From Clostridia bacterium (lineage in GTDB: Bacteria; Bacillota; Clostridia; UMGS1840; HGM11507): DNA of 64,000 nt. Position numbers and translations under genes: made by a program. Where the stretch lies: contig JAFQLQ010000028.1 in NCBI GenBank assembly GCA_017414505.1, forward strand, positions 1 to 64,000, written 5' to 3'. The notes beneath the pieces were generated by a model. The model had not been told where the DNA came from and did not search any database. It saw nothing but the letters and a program-made list of their open reading frames with translations. Positions 34,911 through 43,612 of this stretch are shown one piece after another. The stretch's first letter is position 1, and each line of letters begins with the position of its first letter.

Positions 34911-36579
34911 ATAATTCTCGTAATGTAATTGTTCCGTTTTCTATTTCGAGAATTTTATTGCTTATTTCAAAAGCGGCTTTTTTGTGCGAAACAAAAATAC
35001 AGCTTTTGGTATTTTTGCTTTGAATGTTTTTAAGAACCTTTGCTTCGGTTTCTTCGTCGAGTGCGGAAGTTGCCTCGTCCAGAAGAAGTATGGGAGCATC
35101 GTATATAAGTGCTCTTGCTATTGCCAGCCTCTGAACCTGACCTTCGGACAAGCCAAGACCTTTTTCGCCGAGAACTGTTTCAAATCCTTCGGGAAGGCTT
35201 TTTATAAAATCGTAAATTTCTGCATCTTTTGCGGCAGAAACTATTTGCTCTTCGCTTACATCATTACGGAAAAAAGCAAGGTTTTCTCTTATTGTTCCGG
35301 ATAAAATCATATTTCCCTGTGGAACGTAGGAAAATAGCTTTCTTGAAAGAGAATCAACAAAATATTTTTCGTTGCCGCTTTCTATGTAAAGCTCTCCGCC
35401 GTCGGGAGATAAAACGCCAAGTAATATTTTTAAAATAGTGCTTTTTCCGATTCCGGAAATTCCCGAAATACCAATGAAATCGCCTTTTTCTATTATAAAA
35501 TCAGCATTTTTGATAATTGGCTCTTTATCGTAGGAAAAGCTTACGTTTTTGAAAACTATTCCGATTAATTTATCATAAACTTCTTTTTCGTTAAATTCTT
35601 TATTGAGTTTTGGCTCGTCTTTAATTCCCGTAAGCTCCATTATACGCTCGGTTGATGCAATTGCCGAATAATACTGCGGCAACAGATTGGAAAGTGAGGT
35701 AAGCGGAGTCTGAATCTGATTAACAAGCTGAAGCATTGCAGTAAGCGTACCAAAGGTCATAAGCCCCATAGATAGCTTAACCGCACCCCATGCAAGAGTG
35801 AAATAATATCCGAAAGTAAAAGCAACATACATAATAACTCTTGCAATTATGGAAATTGTGTTTCGTTTAAGCTTAAGCTTGTAATTTTCATCCTGATGAA
35901 TGTTAAGCTTTGAAACAACGGGCTTTTCATTATTAAACGCCTTTATTACAAGCAGATTCTGCAGAATTTCCTGCAGATAGGATTGAACTTTACCGTCGGA
36001 TTGCTGACATTTTTTGTGAAGAAGCTTCATTCTTTTACTGTAAAATCTTGTGCACAAAAGAATGAGAGGTGCAACCACTACAAATATAACAGCAAAGCTT
36101 TTATCAAATTTAAAAAGCCACCACATAGCGGCAATTATTTTTGTTACAAAGGAAACAAGCTCCGGAAGAATATCCACTACCAGATTTTTAATTACAGCGA
36201 GGTCGTTTGTCATCCGGTTTATAATTTCTCCGGAATGAAATCCTGAAACATCGCCGAGGTCCTTGTTTATAAGAATGCTGAATATGTTTTTCTTGGTTCG
36301 CATAAGCCATTTGTTGGTAATAACAACATTTAATGTGGTGAAAGAAATGTTGATGATAAGCTGAGCAACCACGAGAATAACAAGCCATATAATTTTTTCT
36401 TTGAGGCTTCCCGGAAGCACACCGGTTGCCACATCAATAACGTTTCTTGAAGCAACAGAAAAGCTTACCTGACAAAAGGAGGAAAGCATACTGAGCGCAA
36501 CAAGAACCGTAAGAGGAATTGTTACAAATCTGGAATTTTCAATTATCCACAAAAGAGCACTTTTTTTAATTTTTCTCAT
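34909..36579 (-). CDS. ABC exporter (fused membrane and ATPase domains) of the HprK/PqqD cassette
   Basis: 556 aa. Six membrane helices (~15-300) are followed by an ATPase domain: Walker A GISGIGKST (~367-375), Q-loop VPQGN, signature LSEGQ (~468-472), Walker B APILLLDEATSALDE (~489-503) and switch His in FVSHKK. There is no N-terminal C39 peptidase, so any precursor must be cut elsewhere, perhaps by the S26-type peptidase encoded just upstream (4-bp overlap). It is likely to export the product of this four-gene cassette. Confidence 0.85.
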   Translation of the reverse strand: MRKIKKSALLWIIENSRFVTIPLTVLVALSMLSSFCQVSFSVASRNVIDVATGVLPGSLKEKIIWLVILVVAQLIINISFTTLNVVITNKWLMRTKKNIFSILINKDLGDVSGFHSGEIINRMTNDLAVIKNLVVDILPELVSFVTKIIAAMWWLFKFDKSFAVIFVVVAPLILLCTRFYSKRMKLLHKKCQQSDGKVQSYLQEILQNLLVIKAFNNEKPVVSKLNIHQDENYKLKLKRNTISIIARVIMYVAFTFGYYFTLAWGAVKLSMGLMTFGTLTAMLQLVNQIQTPLTSLSNLLPQYYSAIASTERIMELTGIKDEPKLNKEFNEKEVYDKLIGIVFKNVSFSYDKEPIIKNADFIIEKGDFIGISGISGIGKSTILKILLGVLSPDGGELYIESGNEKYFVDSLSRKLFSYVPQGNMILSGTIRENLAFFRNDVSEEQIVSAAKDAEIYDFIKSLPEGFETVLGEKGLGLSEGQVQRLAIARALIYDAPILLLDEATSALDEETEAKVLKNIQSKNTKSCIFVSHKKAAFEISNKILEIENGTITLREL

Positions 36580-37082
36580 TTTGCACTCCGATTGTTTTTC
36601 TTATTTTTTATTTTAACTATTTTTTTGTAAACCGTCATAACAGGGTTTATGATATAAGGGCGAACAGGAAGATTAAGACACCATAAAAATGAATAAAGAC
36701 GGTAACCAAAATGGTTAATGGTGTAGGATTTTTCTTTGCGGATAAAGCCTACAACTTTACCTATAATCTGCTCCTCAAAAATGGGAGTTTCGGCAACGTA
36801 CTGATTATCTCCGCAAAGGGAGAATACAGTTGTGCCGTTTTCGATTTTTTTATCCACTATACGGTGAAGAACGAAGTCGCCGGTATTTCTTATGTAAAAG
36901 ATTATATCACGTTTGTTGTATTCGGGAACTCTTGCGATAACAACGGTGTCCCTCCCGTTTGAAAAAAGGGGAAACATACTGGTTCCCGTAACTGTGAACT
37001 GCGTTTTCTGACCGTTTGCAAGAGCAGCTTCCATAATGGAAAACATTTCCTTGAAATCGGTTGAAATAAATTCATTATTCAT
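36576..37082 (-). CDS. S24/S26-type (signal-peptidase-like) serine peptidase
   Basis: 168 aa. Ser motif GTSMFPLF (~residues 35-42), RDTVVIARV (~46-54), and DFVLHRIVDK (~78-87). The histidine in the last motif fits the Ser-His form of S26 peptidases (SipW/eukaryotic-like) rather than Ser-Lys. The C-terminal third is hydrophobic (YSFLWCLNLPVRPYIINPVM). ATG 37082 follows TAGGTG and overlaps the PqqD stop by 8 bp. This suggests leader-peptide removal for an exported product (inference). Confidence 0.78.
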   Translation of the reverse strand: MNNEFISTDFKEMFSIMEAALANGQKTQFTVTGTSMFPLFSNGRDTVVIARVPEYNKRDIIFYIRNTGDFVLHRIVDKKIENGTTVFSLCGDNQYVAETPIFEEQIIGKVVGFIRKEKSYTINHFGYRLYSFLWCLNLPVRPYIINPVMTVYKKIVKIKNKKNNRSAK

Positions 37083-37341
37083 CAAGCGCACCTATTTTCC
37101 TTAATAAATCTAAAAATTCATCAATATCTGCTTCGGCAGTTTCTCTGTCAATATCAAATTTTTCAAGCATACCGCCAATAACAGCATCTTTTGTTGTATC
37201 ATTTTCAAGAAGTCCCCAGAGAACAGCACCGCTGTCGTTTAAAGTAATCATTCCGTTTAAGTTAACAAGCTCGTTGCCGGTTGGAACAACAACATAATTT
37301 CCTGCGATTTCTTTCATTAAAAAAGTATCTTTTATTTTCAT
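37075..37341 (-). CDS. PqqD-like peptide-chaperone protein
   Basis: 88 aa. PqqD fold signatures: an N-terminal strand region VVVPTGNELVNLNGMITLND (~17-36), SGAVLWGLLEN (~37-47), a helix pair DAVIGGMLEKFDIDRETAEA, and a final DEFLDLLRKIGAL. PqqD-type proteins bind leader peptides of ribosomal natural products and present them to modifying enzymes. ATG 37341 has AAAGGTGA, which also covers the alternative GTG. It lies between the kinase and peptidase genes with overlapping or near-overlapping ends. Confidence 0.82.
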   Translation of the reverse strand: MKIKDTFLMKEIAGNYVVVPTGNELVNLNGMITLNDSGAVLWGLLENDTTKDAVIGGMLEKFDIDRETAEADIDEFLDLLRKIGALDE

Positions 37342-37353
37342 AGCTATCACCTT

Positions 37354-38214
37354 TTATTTAAAAATATAATTTCGTGCCGTTATTGCAGCATCGGGATTCA
37401 TATTGCATTTTAAGCAGTAGCAGGGAGTACCGGAAATCAGTTTTTCAATAATATCCATAGTGTTTGACGCAAGCTCCTTGTAAACAGGAAGTGTAGCCTC
37501 GTTAAGCATTTTAAAAATTGCCTCAGCTGCGTTTATTTCAAAAATTTCGTTTTCGATTCCTCTTTCTAAAAATACTATGGCTTTGAGAGGAACTTGTTTG
37601 TTGTTATTGATTTCGGTTTTTCCGCTCCAGGGCGTTCCACAAAGGTAGGGTACAGAATCAATAAAGCGGATTGCCGGCATATCATCGTTAAGCATTACAA
37701 CCTTGTCCGCAAATGTTTCACGCCACAGCCTTGTGTGGGTAGACTTTCCGGTTCCGGATTTTGCAGAAAACAAAACTCCGTTATCATCGTAAGAAAGTGC
37801 CGATGAGTGAAGAATAATTCCGTCGTGACGGGGAATAGCGTATTTTAAAACCTCACCAATCATATTAAAAGCACGAACATCAATAGCAGCACCGCCGATG
37901 TTTTCAATGTTGTTAAGACTGCATTCTACATTTCTGTAAAACTTGTCACTTTCCATGAGTGCAGTATTTTTACCGGTTGATTTAACAAAATCATAATTTA
38001 TATATTTATCGTCGGTAGCAAGATATTTTCTGTATTCAAGCTCTGCTACTGTTTTTCCTTCGGGAGTTAAAATATCGTCGTTTTCTCTGTAAAGAAGATT
38101 AACATCCGGATTTTCAACCGCATCACATAGATACTGCTCCATTCTGCGTTTCGTGTATCTGTATTCAATACCGCTTACCGAAAAAGTTATTCCGGCAAAA
38201 CTGTAATAATTCAT
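37354..38214 (-). CDS. HPr-kinase/PEPCK-like P-loop kinase of PqqD cassette
   Basis: 286 aa. The C-terminal half has the HprK-like P-loop SAKSGTGKSTHT (~residues 152-163), preceded by IILHSSALSY and followed by LNDDMPAIRF (~175-184) and GTPWSGK (~193-199). The N-terminal ~130 residues lack the HprK regulatory domain. Similar HprK-like kinases beside PqqD-type genes modify peptide natural products; PadeK-type enzymes of lasso-peptide clusters phosphorylate a serine. Here no precursor or lasso cyclase is visible. First gene of a four-gene operon. Confidence 0.78.
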   Translation of the reverse strand: MNYYSFAGITFSVSGIEYRYTKRRMEQYLCDAVENPDVNLLYRENDDILTPEGKTVAELEYRKYLATDDKYINYDFVKSTGKNTALMESDKFYRNVECSLNNIENIGGAAIDVRAFNMIGEVLKYAIPRHDGIILHSSALSYDDNGVLFSAKSGTGKSTHTRLWRETFADKVVMLNDDMPAIRFIDSVPYLCGTPWSGKTEINNNKQVPLKAIVFLERGIENEIFEINAAEAIFKMLNEATLPVYKELASNTMDIIEKLISGTPCYCLKCNMNPDAAITARNYIFK

Positions 38215-38305
38215 AACCGTACTCCTTAAAATTACAATATTCCATCATATATTATTTATTATACAATAAATTATTTTATATGTCAAATAAATTGATAAAA
38301 AACAT

Positions 38306-38352
38306 AAAAAAGAACAGAAAGAGCTGAAATATAACTCTTACTGTTCTTTTTG
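38306..38352 (-). terminator. Hairpin between epimerase remnant and the kinase cassette
   Basis: AAAAAAGAACAG (38306-38317) pairs with CTGTTCTTTTTG (38341-38352), with an inner AAGAG/CTCTT pair. Flanking A and T runs would work in either direction. Confidence 0.6.
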
Positions 38353-38426
38353 TCAAGCATAATGTTTTGTTTTAATAAATGAGTACGAAAATGCACATCC
38401 CAAAGTTATTCAAGCGGTTGTTAAAT

Positions 38427-38612
38427 TTAACTGAAAAACATTTCTGCATTGTTGTCACGTTCCATAATATATAAGAACATGAGCATTCTCGGAAGATGGA
38501 ACGGTCCTTTGAATATATTGCCTTTAAGAGTAGTTGATGGGGTATTATCATAATGAAGATATCCGTACCATTCACCATTTTCTATATCTGCAAAATTATC
38601 AAAGGCGTATTT
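38427..38612 (-). pseudogene. N-acylglucosamine 2-epimerase-family gene, C-terminal remnant
   Basis: In one minus-strand frame about 61 codons end at 38427 and read ENGEWYGYLHYDN, STTLKGNIFKGPFHLPRM. This is the conserved C-terminal signature of AGE/RnBP-type sugar epimerases (normally ~390-400 aa). Upstream in frame are consecutive stops (TAA TGA TAA at about 38618-38626), and no start codon or ribosome site exists. The rest of the gene is gone. The remainder of the 540-bp gap is AT-rich and without ORFs. Confidence 0.75.
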
Positions 38613-38695
38613 TTTCTTTTATCATTATATAATATAGAATAATATAAGTCAATTAAATTGGTAAAATATCATAAAAACAAAATATTAAATATTAC

Positions 38696-38724
38696 TTGCA
38701 TATTAATTATTAATATGTTAAAAT
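38696..38724 (+). promoter_or_regulatory. Promoter of SLH gene
   Basis: TTGCAT (38696-38701), 17-bp spacer, TAAAAT (38719-38724). Confidence 0.55.
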
Positions 38725-38758
38725 AAAATAAAGTAATTATAAATTGGAGGAGTATAAC

Positions 38759-40381
38759 GTGAAAAAAAGACTATTATCATTAGCTTCCGCTTTGGCAGTT
38801 TCATTTTCTGCTCTTGGCGTAACAGCTTTTGCAGATACAAGCTTTATTGACCTTGATTCTGCCCATTGGGCGTATTCTTATGTAGATTATCTTGTAGAGG
38901 CAGGAACAGTAAAAGGTTATGAAGACGGTTCTTTTAAACCTGATAATACTGTAACAAGAGCCGAATTTTCAAAAATGATGGGTGTTGGCGATAATTACCG
39001 CAGCACCAAGGATTATCCGGATGTTCCCAAAGACCATTGGGCATATGAATATGTTATGACAGCTAATTTCGGCGAAGAAATAGCAAACTTCCAGCCGGAT
39101 ACACCTATTACCAGACTTGATACTTTAAAGCTTTTATGGAACAGACAGGGTGCGCCGAAGGATTATAAAGCGCCTGCAATTATCACAAATCAGGTAAGCA
39201 GCACAAACGACAAGGCAATGGTTGCCTGGGCTTATGCAACAAACCTTATGGCAGGTAACGACGGTGTTCATTTAAGACTTTCCGATACACTTTCAAGAGC
39301 AGAATCTGCTGTTCTTATATACAAATCCGAAAATCTTGACACTTCCAAAACATATAATTTTGTTGAAACGGTAAGCGATGATGTTCTTAAAAATATTTTT
39401 GAACAGAGTATGCTTTTTGATGACAGTACATATTCAAAAGACAGAACCTTTACCAACGGTGAAATTGCAAGAGCTGCATTCCGTATGATTCTTTGCGAAT
39501 ACGACCTTCAGGTATACAGAGGATATTCCAATTCTCCTGAGTTTGAACACGAATATTCACTTGATATTAAAAATATGTGCGCAAAGCTTTGGGGCAAGGA
39601 TAATTCCAATGCACAGTTCGCGGATGAAACAGCTGAAAAAATTTATGCTTATTCCGCATTTGCTTATGCTGCGGCTGTAAAACAGAATAAGGCACTTCCC
39701 TCTGACGGAAAAACATATTCTGATATTGTGGAAATTCCAAATGACGAGATGAATTCTGCATTGATTGATTTGTATGCAAAGGGAGTTATGTTCTACGCTG
39801 ATGATACAGTTAAGCCTTTTGAAAAATTAACCGGCAGAGACGTTGCTGCATTGCTTTTACAGATAAACGAATACAGCCCTCTTGGTAAAAAAGCTTCTAC
39901 TGCAGGAGTAACTGAAAAGAATGTTGTTATCGGTTCTGCAAAGGTTATGACAAATCCTGAAGATCAGCCTTCCAACAAAGGCGCATATGCAGTTATTTAC
40001 GACGGCATTCCAAACAATGTTTATGAATTTCCGTTTATAAGCGCAAGGGACGACGGTGCTCATACACTTCCTCATCAGGAATATGCAACTGCAATCAATT
40101 ATTTTACCGGTTTTGCAAGATATTTTGATAAAGTGGCTCAGGGTATAAAAGAGATTTCAGGAGCAGAGGTTGAATTTACAATCTATCCTAACCTGATTTA
40201 CGATGACGGTACACAGTTTGCTGTAAGAGTTCTTTGTACAGTAAAATCCAACCCCAATAATCACACTCCCGAAACACTTATCCCCGATGCTAAAACAATT
40301 ACGGGAGCAGGAACTGTGTTAAAACCCGGCGACAGCTTCTTTACAGAAATTCGTCACGGATATTTCAGCATTCTGATATAG
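38759..40381 (+). CDS. Secreted protein with N-terminal SLH domains
   Basis: 540 aa. Signal peptide ~1-25 (ALAVSFSALGVTAFA). SLH repeats lie at ~27-75 (DSAHWAYSYVDYLVEAGTVK ... VTRAEFSKM) and ~80-128 (YPDVPKDHWAYEYVM ... ITRLDTLKL), with a weaker one to ~195 (MVAWAYATNLMAGND ... LSRAESAVL). The central ~220-390 region has another SLH-like stretch (GRDVAALLLQ), and the C-terminus ~400-540 is a beta-rich domain I cannot name. It is probably bound to the cell wall as an S-layer or surface protein. GTG 38759 has GGAGGAG upstream. Confidence 0.85.
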   Translation: MKKRLLSLASALAVSFSALGVTAFADTSFIDLDSAHWAYSYVDYLVEAGTVKGYEDGSFKPDNTVTRAEFSKMMGVGDNYRSTKDYPDVPKDHWAYEYVMTANFGEEIANFQPDTPITRLDTLKLLWNRQGAPKDYKAPAIITNQVSSTNDKAMVAWAYATNLMAGNDGVHLRLSDTLSRAESAVLIYKSENLDTSKTYNFVETVSDDVLKNIFEQSMLFDDSTYSKDRTFTNGEIARAAFRMILCEYDLQVYRGYSNSPEFEHEYSLDIKNMCAKLWGKDNSNAQFADETAEKIYAYSAFAYAAAVKQNKALPSDGKTYSDIVEIPNDEMNSALIDLYAKGVMFYADDTVKPFEKLTGRDVAALLLQINEYSPLGKKASTAGVTEKNVVIGSAKVMTNPEDQPSNKGAYAVIYDGIPNNVYEFPFISARDDGAHTLPHQEYATAINYFTGFARYFDKVAQGIKEISGAEVEFTIYPNLIYDDGTQFAVRVLCTVKSNPNNHTPETLIPDAKTITGAGTVLKPGDSFFTEIRHGYFSILI

Positions 40382-40397
40382 GAACGGAGATAGAAAT

Positions 40398-41189
40398 ATG
40401 AATGAAAGAAAGAGATTAAAGCATTTTGGAATTATGCTTTGCGCATTATTCGTAATGCTTGTTGTAGATAACTTTTTATACATTCTTTTTGCTTCACATA
40501 AAATAAGATTCAATATTCTTACATTTGGAATGTATGTGGTTCCGGCAGGCGCACTCACTATGATTTGCCTGGTGTATTTTACAAATAATTATAAATCGGT
40601 GGCTTTCCGTTCCAAGCATTTTACGGTATTTGCAATATTCTCAAATATTGTTTCGCTGCTTAACGGTATTCTGCTTATGGCTATCGGAACAGGTGTTGTT
40701 AAACTGAATCTGGAACGTGTTTCTGAAGTTCTTGTGCCCACTCTGTTTTCAAAAACACTGCTTTCTGTATATTATGCGCATTACTGTGTAAACAGAAAAT
40801 ACGGCAAATTTCTTCAGAAATTTGCAAGAGACCTTATCATAATGAATATTGCAGGTGTTGTTGCTACTGTGTTTGATAAAGAAATGAACCTGTTTTTCTA
40901 CATTCAGCCTCTGATGATTATTATGCTTGGTATTTTCACCTGGATGGTGCTTCAGAGAATGCAGAATTTTTATAACAACCCCAAAGGTCTTGGACTTATC
41001 AATGCCACAAAGATGATTCTGATACTGAGCGTATTGGTTCTTATCGGTGTTATCTGTATGGGTTACGGAAACTATCAGCAGTATGAATTTTTATTCCTGT
41101 TCTTCTGCTTATCTCACGTTTTCGTTATGTTCCCGGAAGTGGTAATGATTCTTATTCAGTCTAACCGCTCATATTTTAAAGAAATGTAA
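40398..41189 (+). CDS. Multi-pass membrane protein of unknown function
   Basis: 263 aa with about seven to eight hydrophobic helices, basic loops and no signal peptide. It begins 17 bp after the SLH gene with GGAG upstream and ends at a strong terminator, so it shares that transcript. No motif is recognised. The topology resembles sensor-type 7TM proteins without an output domain. Confidence 0.65.
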   Translation: MNERKRLKHFGIMLCALFVMLVVDNFLYILFASHKIRFNILTFGMYVVPAGALTMICLVYFTNNYKSVAFRSKHFTVFAIFSNIVSLLNGILLMAIGTGVVKLNLERVSEVLVPTLFSKTLLSVYYAHYCVNRKYGKFLQKFARDLIIMNIAGVVATVFDKEMNLFFYIQPLMIIMLGIFTWMVLQRMQNFYNNPKGLGLINATKMILILSVLVLIGVICMGYGNYQQYEFLFLFFCLSHVFVMFPEVVMILIQSNRSYFKEM

Positions 41190-41195
41190 AATTCT

Positions 41196-41229
41196 AAAGA
41201 ACAGCCTCAGTGCAGTGGCTGTTCTTTTT
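41196..41229 (+). terminator. Intrinsic terminator
   Basis: AAAGAACAGCC (41196-41206) pairs with GGCTGTTCTTT (41218-41228), then T-rich DNA. Confidence 0.8.
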
Positions 41230-41325
41230 ACTTTTATAGATTATGGTTGGTAAAACTTCAACTGTACATGATTTGAGATTTATGCTATAATAGGTTTAAC
41301 AAGTCAAAAAGGTGATGGTTTATTT

Positions 41326-42384
41326 ATGGAAAATAAGGTAAAAAAATTTAATAATTATAAAGAAATAAACCGGCATTATAACGCTTTTTGGGAAAATGAA
41401 TATCTGGAACGTTGTTGTCTTTATCTGAAAACAAAATGTGATAATCCATATATTCCCCAAAATGCAGAGCAGAAGTGGGCTGACCTTGATTTCCGCTGCA
41501 AACAGGTTGCTTATATGAAAGAAAACACTGAATTTTTTGCTGAAGGTTTTCCTCACGTTATTACAGATTTCGGACCGGGAAGTCTTGCGGAATTTGTAGG
41601 GGGAAGCTATAAATGGGCAGATGATACCGTATGGTATGACGAAGCACAGTATATAACGGATTTTGAAAATTTACCAAAGATAGAACTGAATAAAAATTCT
41701 GATATTTTTACAACGGCAATGGATTATACCAATCGCATTATGGATATGGGAATAGTGCCCTCTGTGCCGGATATAGGTGGAATTACAGATGTTATTGCGG
41801 CTTTGAGAGGTACAAATGATTTGCTTTTTGATTTGTATGATTATCCTGATGAAATGATGGATTTGAACGAAAAGCTCCGCCCGATGTGGCTGGAAAGCTT
41901 TAATTGTTTTTCTGCTGCCGTTATTAAAAAAACGGGTTATACAACCTCCTGGATGCCGGTTTTGAGTGATAAACCGTATTATCCGGTGCAATGTGATTTC
42001 TCAGCTATGATTTCACCTGAAATGTTTGACAAATTTATTATGCCGGAATTAAGATACATAACAGAAAATATTCCGAGAAGTATATATCATCTTGATGGCG
42101 TAGATGCTATACGTCATCTGGATTCGATTTTAAAGATTGAAAGTCTTAATGCAATACAATGGGTGCCGGGAGCAGGTAACCCCGATGCAGGCGATGAACA
42201 ATGGTTTGAGTTGTATCATAAAATTCAATCGGCGGGAAAAGGTCTTGTTCTTTACGGAATAGAGCCGGAGGCTTTGGAGAATGTGGTTAAAAAACTCTCC
42301 CCGAAAGGACTTTTTGTCAGCACACACTACTGTGAGGATAAAAAGCACGCAGCGGAGCTTATTGAATGTGCTGTAAAAAGATAA
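41326..42384 (+). CDS. Uroporphyrinogen decarboxylase-superfamily protein (methyltransferase-like)
   Basis: 352 aa, TIM-barrel URO-D/MtaA superfamily. Recognisable segments are FPHVITDFGPGSLAEF (~75-90), VPDIGGITDVIAALRG (~147-162), CDFSAMISPEMFDKFIMPEL (~225-244), YHLDGVDAIRHLD (~254-266) and the barrel end LFVSTHYC (~327-334). Bacterial relatives that are not HemE usually move methyl groups to or from corrinoid proteins. No haem genes or corrinoid protein are adjacent, so the substrate is open. Promoter: TATAAT at 41286 with extended TGC. Confidence 0.75.
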   Translation: MENKVKKFNNYKEINRHYNAFWENEYLERCCLYLKTKCDNPYIPQNAEQKWADLDFRCKQVAYMKENTEFFAEGFPHVITDFGPGSLAEFVGGSYKWADDTVWYDEAQYITDFENLPKIELNKNSDIFTTAMDYTNRIMDMGIVPSVPDIGGITDVIAALRGTNDLLFDLYDYPDEMMDLNEKLRPMWLESFNCFSAAVIKKTGYTTSWMPVLSDKPYYPVQCDFSAMISPEMFDKFIMPELRYITENIPRSIYHLDGVDAIRHLDSILKIESLNAIQWVPGAGNPDAGDEQWFELYHKIQSAGKGLVLYGIEPEALENVVKKLSPKGLFVSTHYCEDKKHAAELIECAVKR

Positions 42385-42388
42385 AAAT

Positions 42389-42690
42389 ACGGTGTCTCAA
42401 TTTGTGTTGAGACACCGTCAGACTGTCGAAAAAGTCGGTCTACCGCAGAAAAATTATTTATCAATGAAAAAGTGCCGGTGAAAAGCCTCTCACTCTGGGA
42501 GAGGTGTCACGAAGTGACGGAGAGGGTGAAAGGCTCACGGCCACTGCTTTCCGCCAAAATGAGCCTTGCCGTACATTAGTACTGTCTGCATTCATTTTGA
42601 CGAAATATACCTTCCTTTTTCGGCATCTGCCAGCGTGTCGATAGGTTTATCGACACGCTGACGGTGTCTCAATTTATGTTGAGACACCGT
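42389..42690. repeat. Nested hairpin element with duplicated 30-bp palindrome at both ends
   Basis: The ends are two nearly identical 30-bp hairpins: ACGGTGTCTCAA with its complement and a 6-nt loop, at 42389-42418 and 42661-42690, differing at one loop base. Between them (242 bp) lie a GAGAG palindromic repeat (42480-42530), a short GACTGTCGAAAAAGTC hairpin, and a 13-bp stem CAGCGTGTCGATA at 42631-42660. There is no ORF. It fills the 318-bp gap. Confidence 0.75.
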
Positions 42691-42702
42691 ATTTTGTATT
42701 TC

Positions 42703-42951
42703 TTAATTTTCTGCAGCAGCACGTACCGCTTTTGTAAGCTGGTCTGCGCAGGATGTATCACGCCATCCGCAGGTGTTGCCGGCAAGCTTTTCTTCAATTT
42801 CATCAACTGTCATTCCGTTTACAAGCTTGGAAACAGCTTTTAAATTTCCGTTGCATCCGCCGGTAAATTCCACGTTTGTAATTACGTTTTCGTCAATATC
42901 AAAGGTGATTTTTGTGGAACAAACACCTTTTGGGCTAAAAGTGAATTTCAT
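42703..42951 (-). CDS. TSCPD-domain small protein
   Basis: 82 aa. It contains the family's GVCSTKITFDID, TGGCNGNLKAVSKLV and the C-terminal CGWRDTSCADQL, close to the TSCPD (TSCADQ) cysteine motif. The family overlaps the C-terminus of vitamin B12-dependent ribonucleotide reductases, but stand-alone forms have no fixed function. It lies nine bases after the SGNH hydrolase gene, likely in the argH operon. Confidence 0.85.
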   Translation of the reverse strand: MKFTFSPKGVCSTKITFDIDENVITNVEFTGGCNGNLKAVSKLVNGMTVDEIEEKLAGNTCGWRDTSCADQLTKAVRAAAEN

Positions 42952-42960
42952 AGTTTTCTC

Positions 42961-43611
42961 CTATAAGCTTTGTAAGAAGCCTTTTAATCTTGCGGCAATA
43001 ATTTTATGTCCTTCGTCATTGGGATGAAGTCCGTCGGGACAGAATTTTTCGCAGATAACCTCGTGATTCGGCTGAATTCCGCTTGTTGCATAAAGGTCAA
43101 GAACGGGAAGCGAATAATATTCGCAAACTTCCTTTATAACGTCAACATAATCCTTTAAAACGTGACTTCCGTAAGGCTTGCTTCCGTCACCTCTGGAATC
43201 AAGCTCATTTTTTCTGTGCAGTGGAGTCATAAAAATTATGGGTTTTCCTGCATATTCTGCAATGAGATATTTACATAAGTTGTGCATAGCACCGTAAAAG
43301 CTGTCCACAGTAGTGCTTTTAAAGCATCCGAAAGGTGCAGTTCCGTGACCGAAATCGTTTGTTCCGCCAAAAACTACAACAACATCGGCGTTTTTATCCA
43401 TTCTTTCTGCTCTTTTCTGAAAATATTCCAAAAAATCTTCGCAACCGGTAGTCTGACGTGCAATTCTTGTACCGCTTACTCCATAGTTGTTTGCTTTAAT
43501 GCCAAGCTCTTTTGCAAGAACTGCGTGAAAAATTTTATCGGGGCCTGAAGTTCCGCAGCCCTGAGTTATGCTGTCCCCAAGAAAGTTTATTACTAAATTA
43601 TCCGTTTTCAT
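42961..43611 (-). CDS. SGNH/GDSL hydrolase
   Basis: 216 aa, cytosolic (no signal peptide). Block I FLGDSITQGCG (Ser ~13), block II GVSGTR, block III FGGTNDFGHG (Asn ~86), block V DGLHPNDEGH (Asp/His ~193-196). All catalytic blocks are present, so it should be an active esterase or acyl hydrolase. Substrate unknown. Its start nearly abuts the argH stop, suggesting readthrough from argH. Confidence 0.88.
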   Translation of the reverse strand: MKTDNLVINFLGDSITQGCGTSGPDKIFHAVLAKELGIKANNYGVSGTRIARQTTGCEDFLEYFQKRAERMDKNADVVVVFGGTNDFGHGTAPFGCFKSTTVDSFYGAMHNLCKYLIAEYAGKPIIFMTPLHRKNELDSRGDGSKPYGSHVLKDYVDVIKEVCEYYSLPVLDLYATSGIQPNHEVICEKFCPDGLHPNDEGHKIIAARLKGFLQSL

Positions 43612-43612
43612 A

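Noticed and set aside
37354-38214. Genuine HPr kinase/phosphorylase (hprK)
   Set aside because: The N-terminal HprK domain and the standard K-loop context are absent, and the neighbours are peptide-processing genes, not the phosphotransferase system.
38372-38578. 68-aa minus-strand protein
   Set aside because: A different frame over the same bases carries the unmistakable AGE-family C-terminal signature, so this frame is a shadow.
41326-42384. True HemE uroporphyrinogen decarboxylase
   Set aside because: The typical HemE N-terminal arginine-rich substrate motif is missing and no haem genes are near. It fits the wider URO-D/methyltransferase superfamily.
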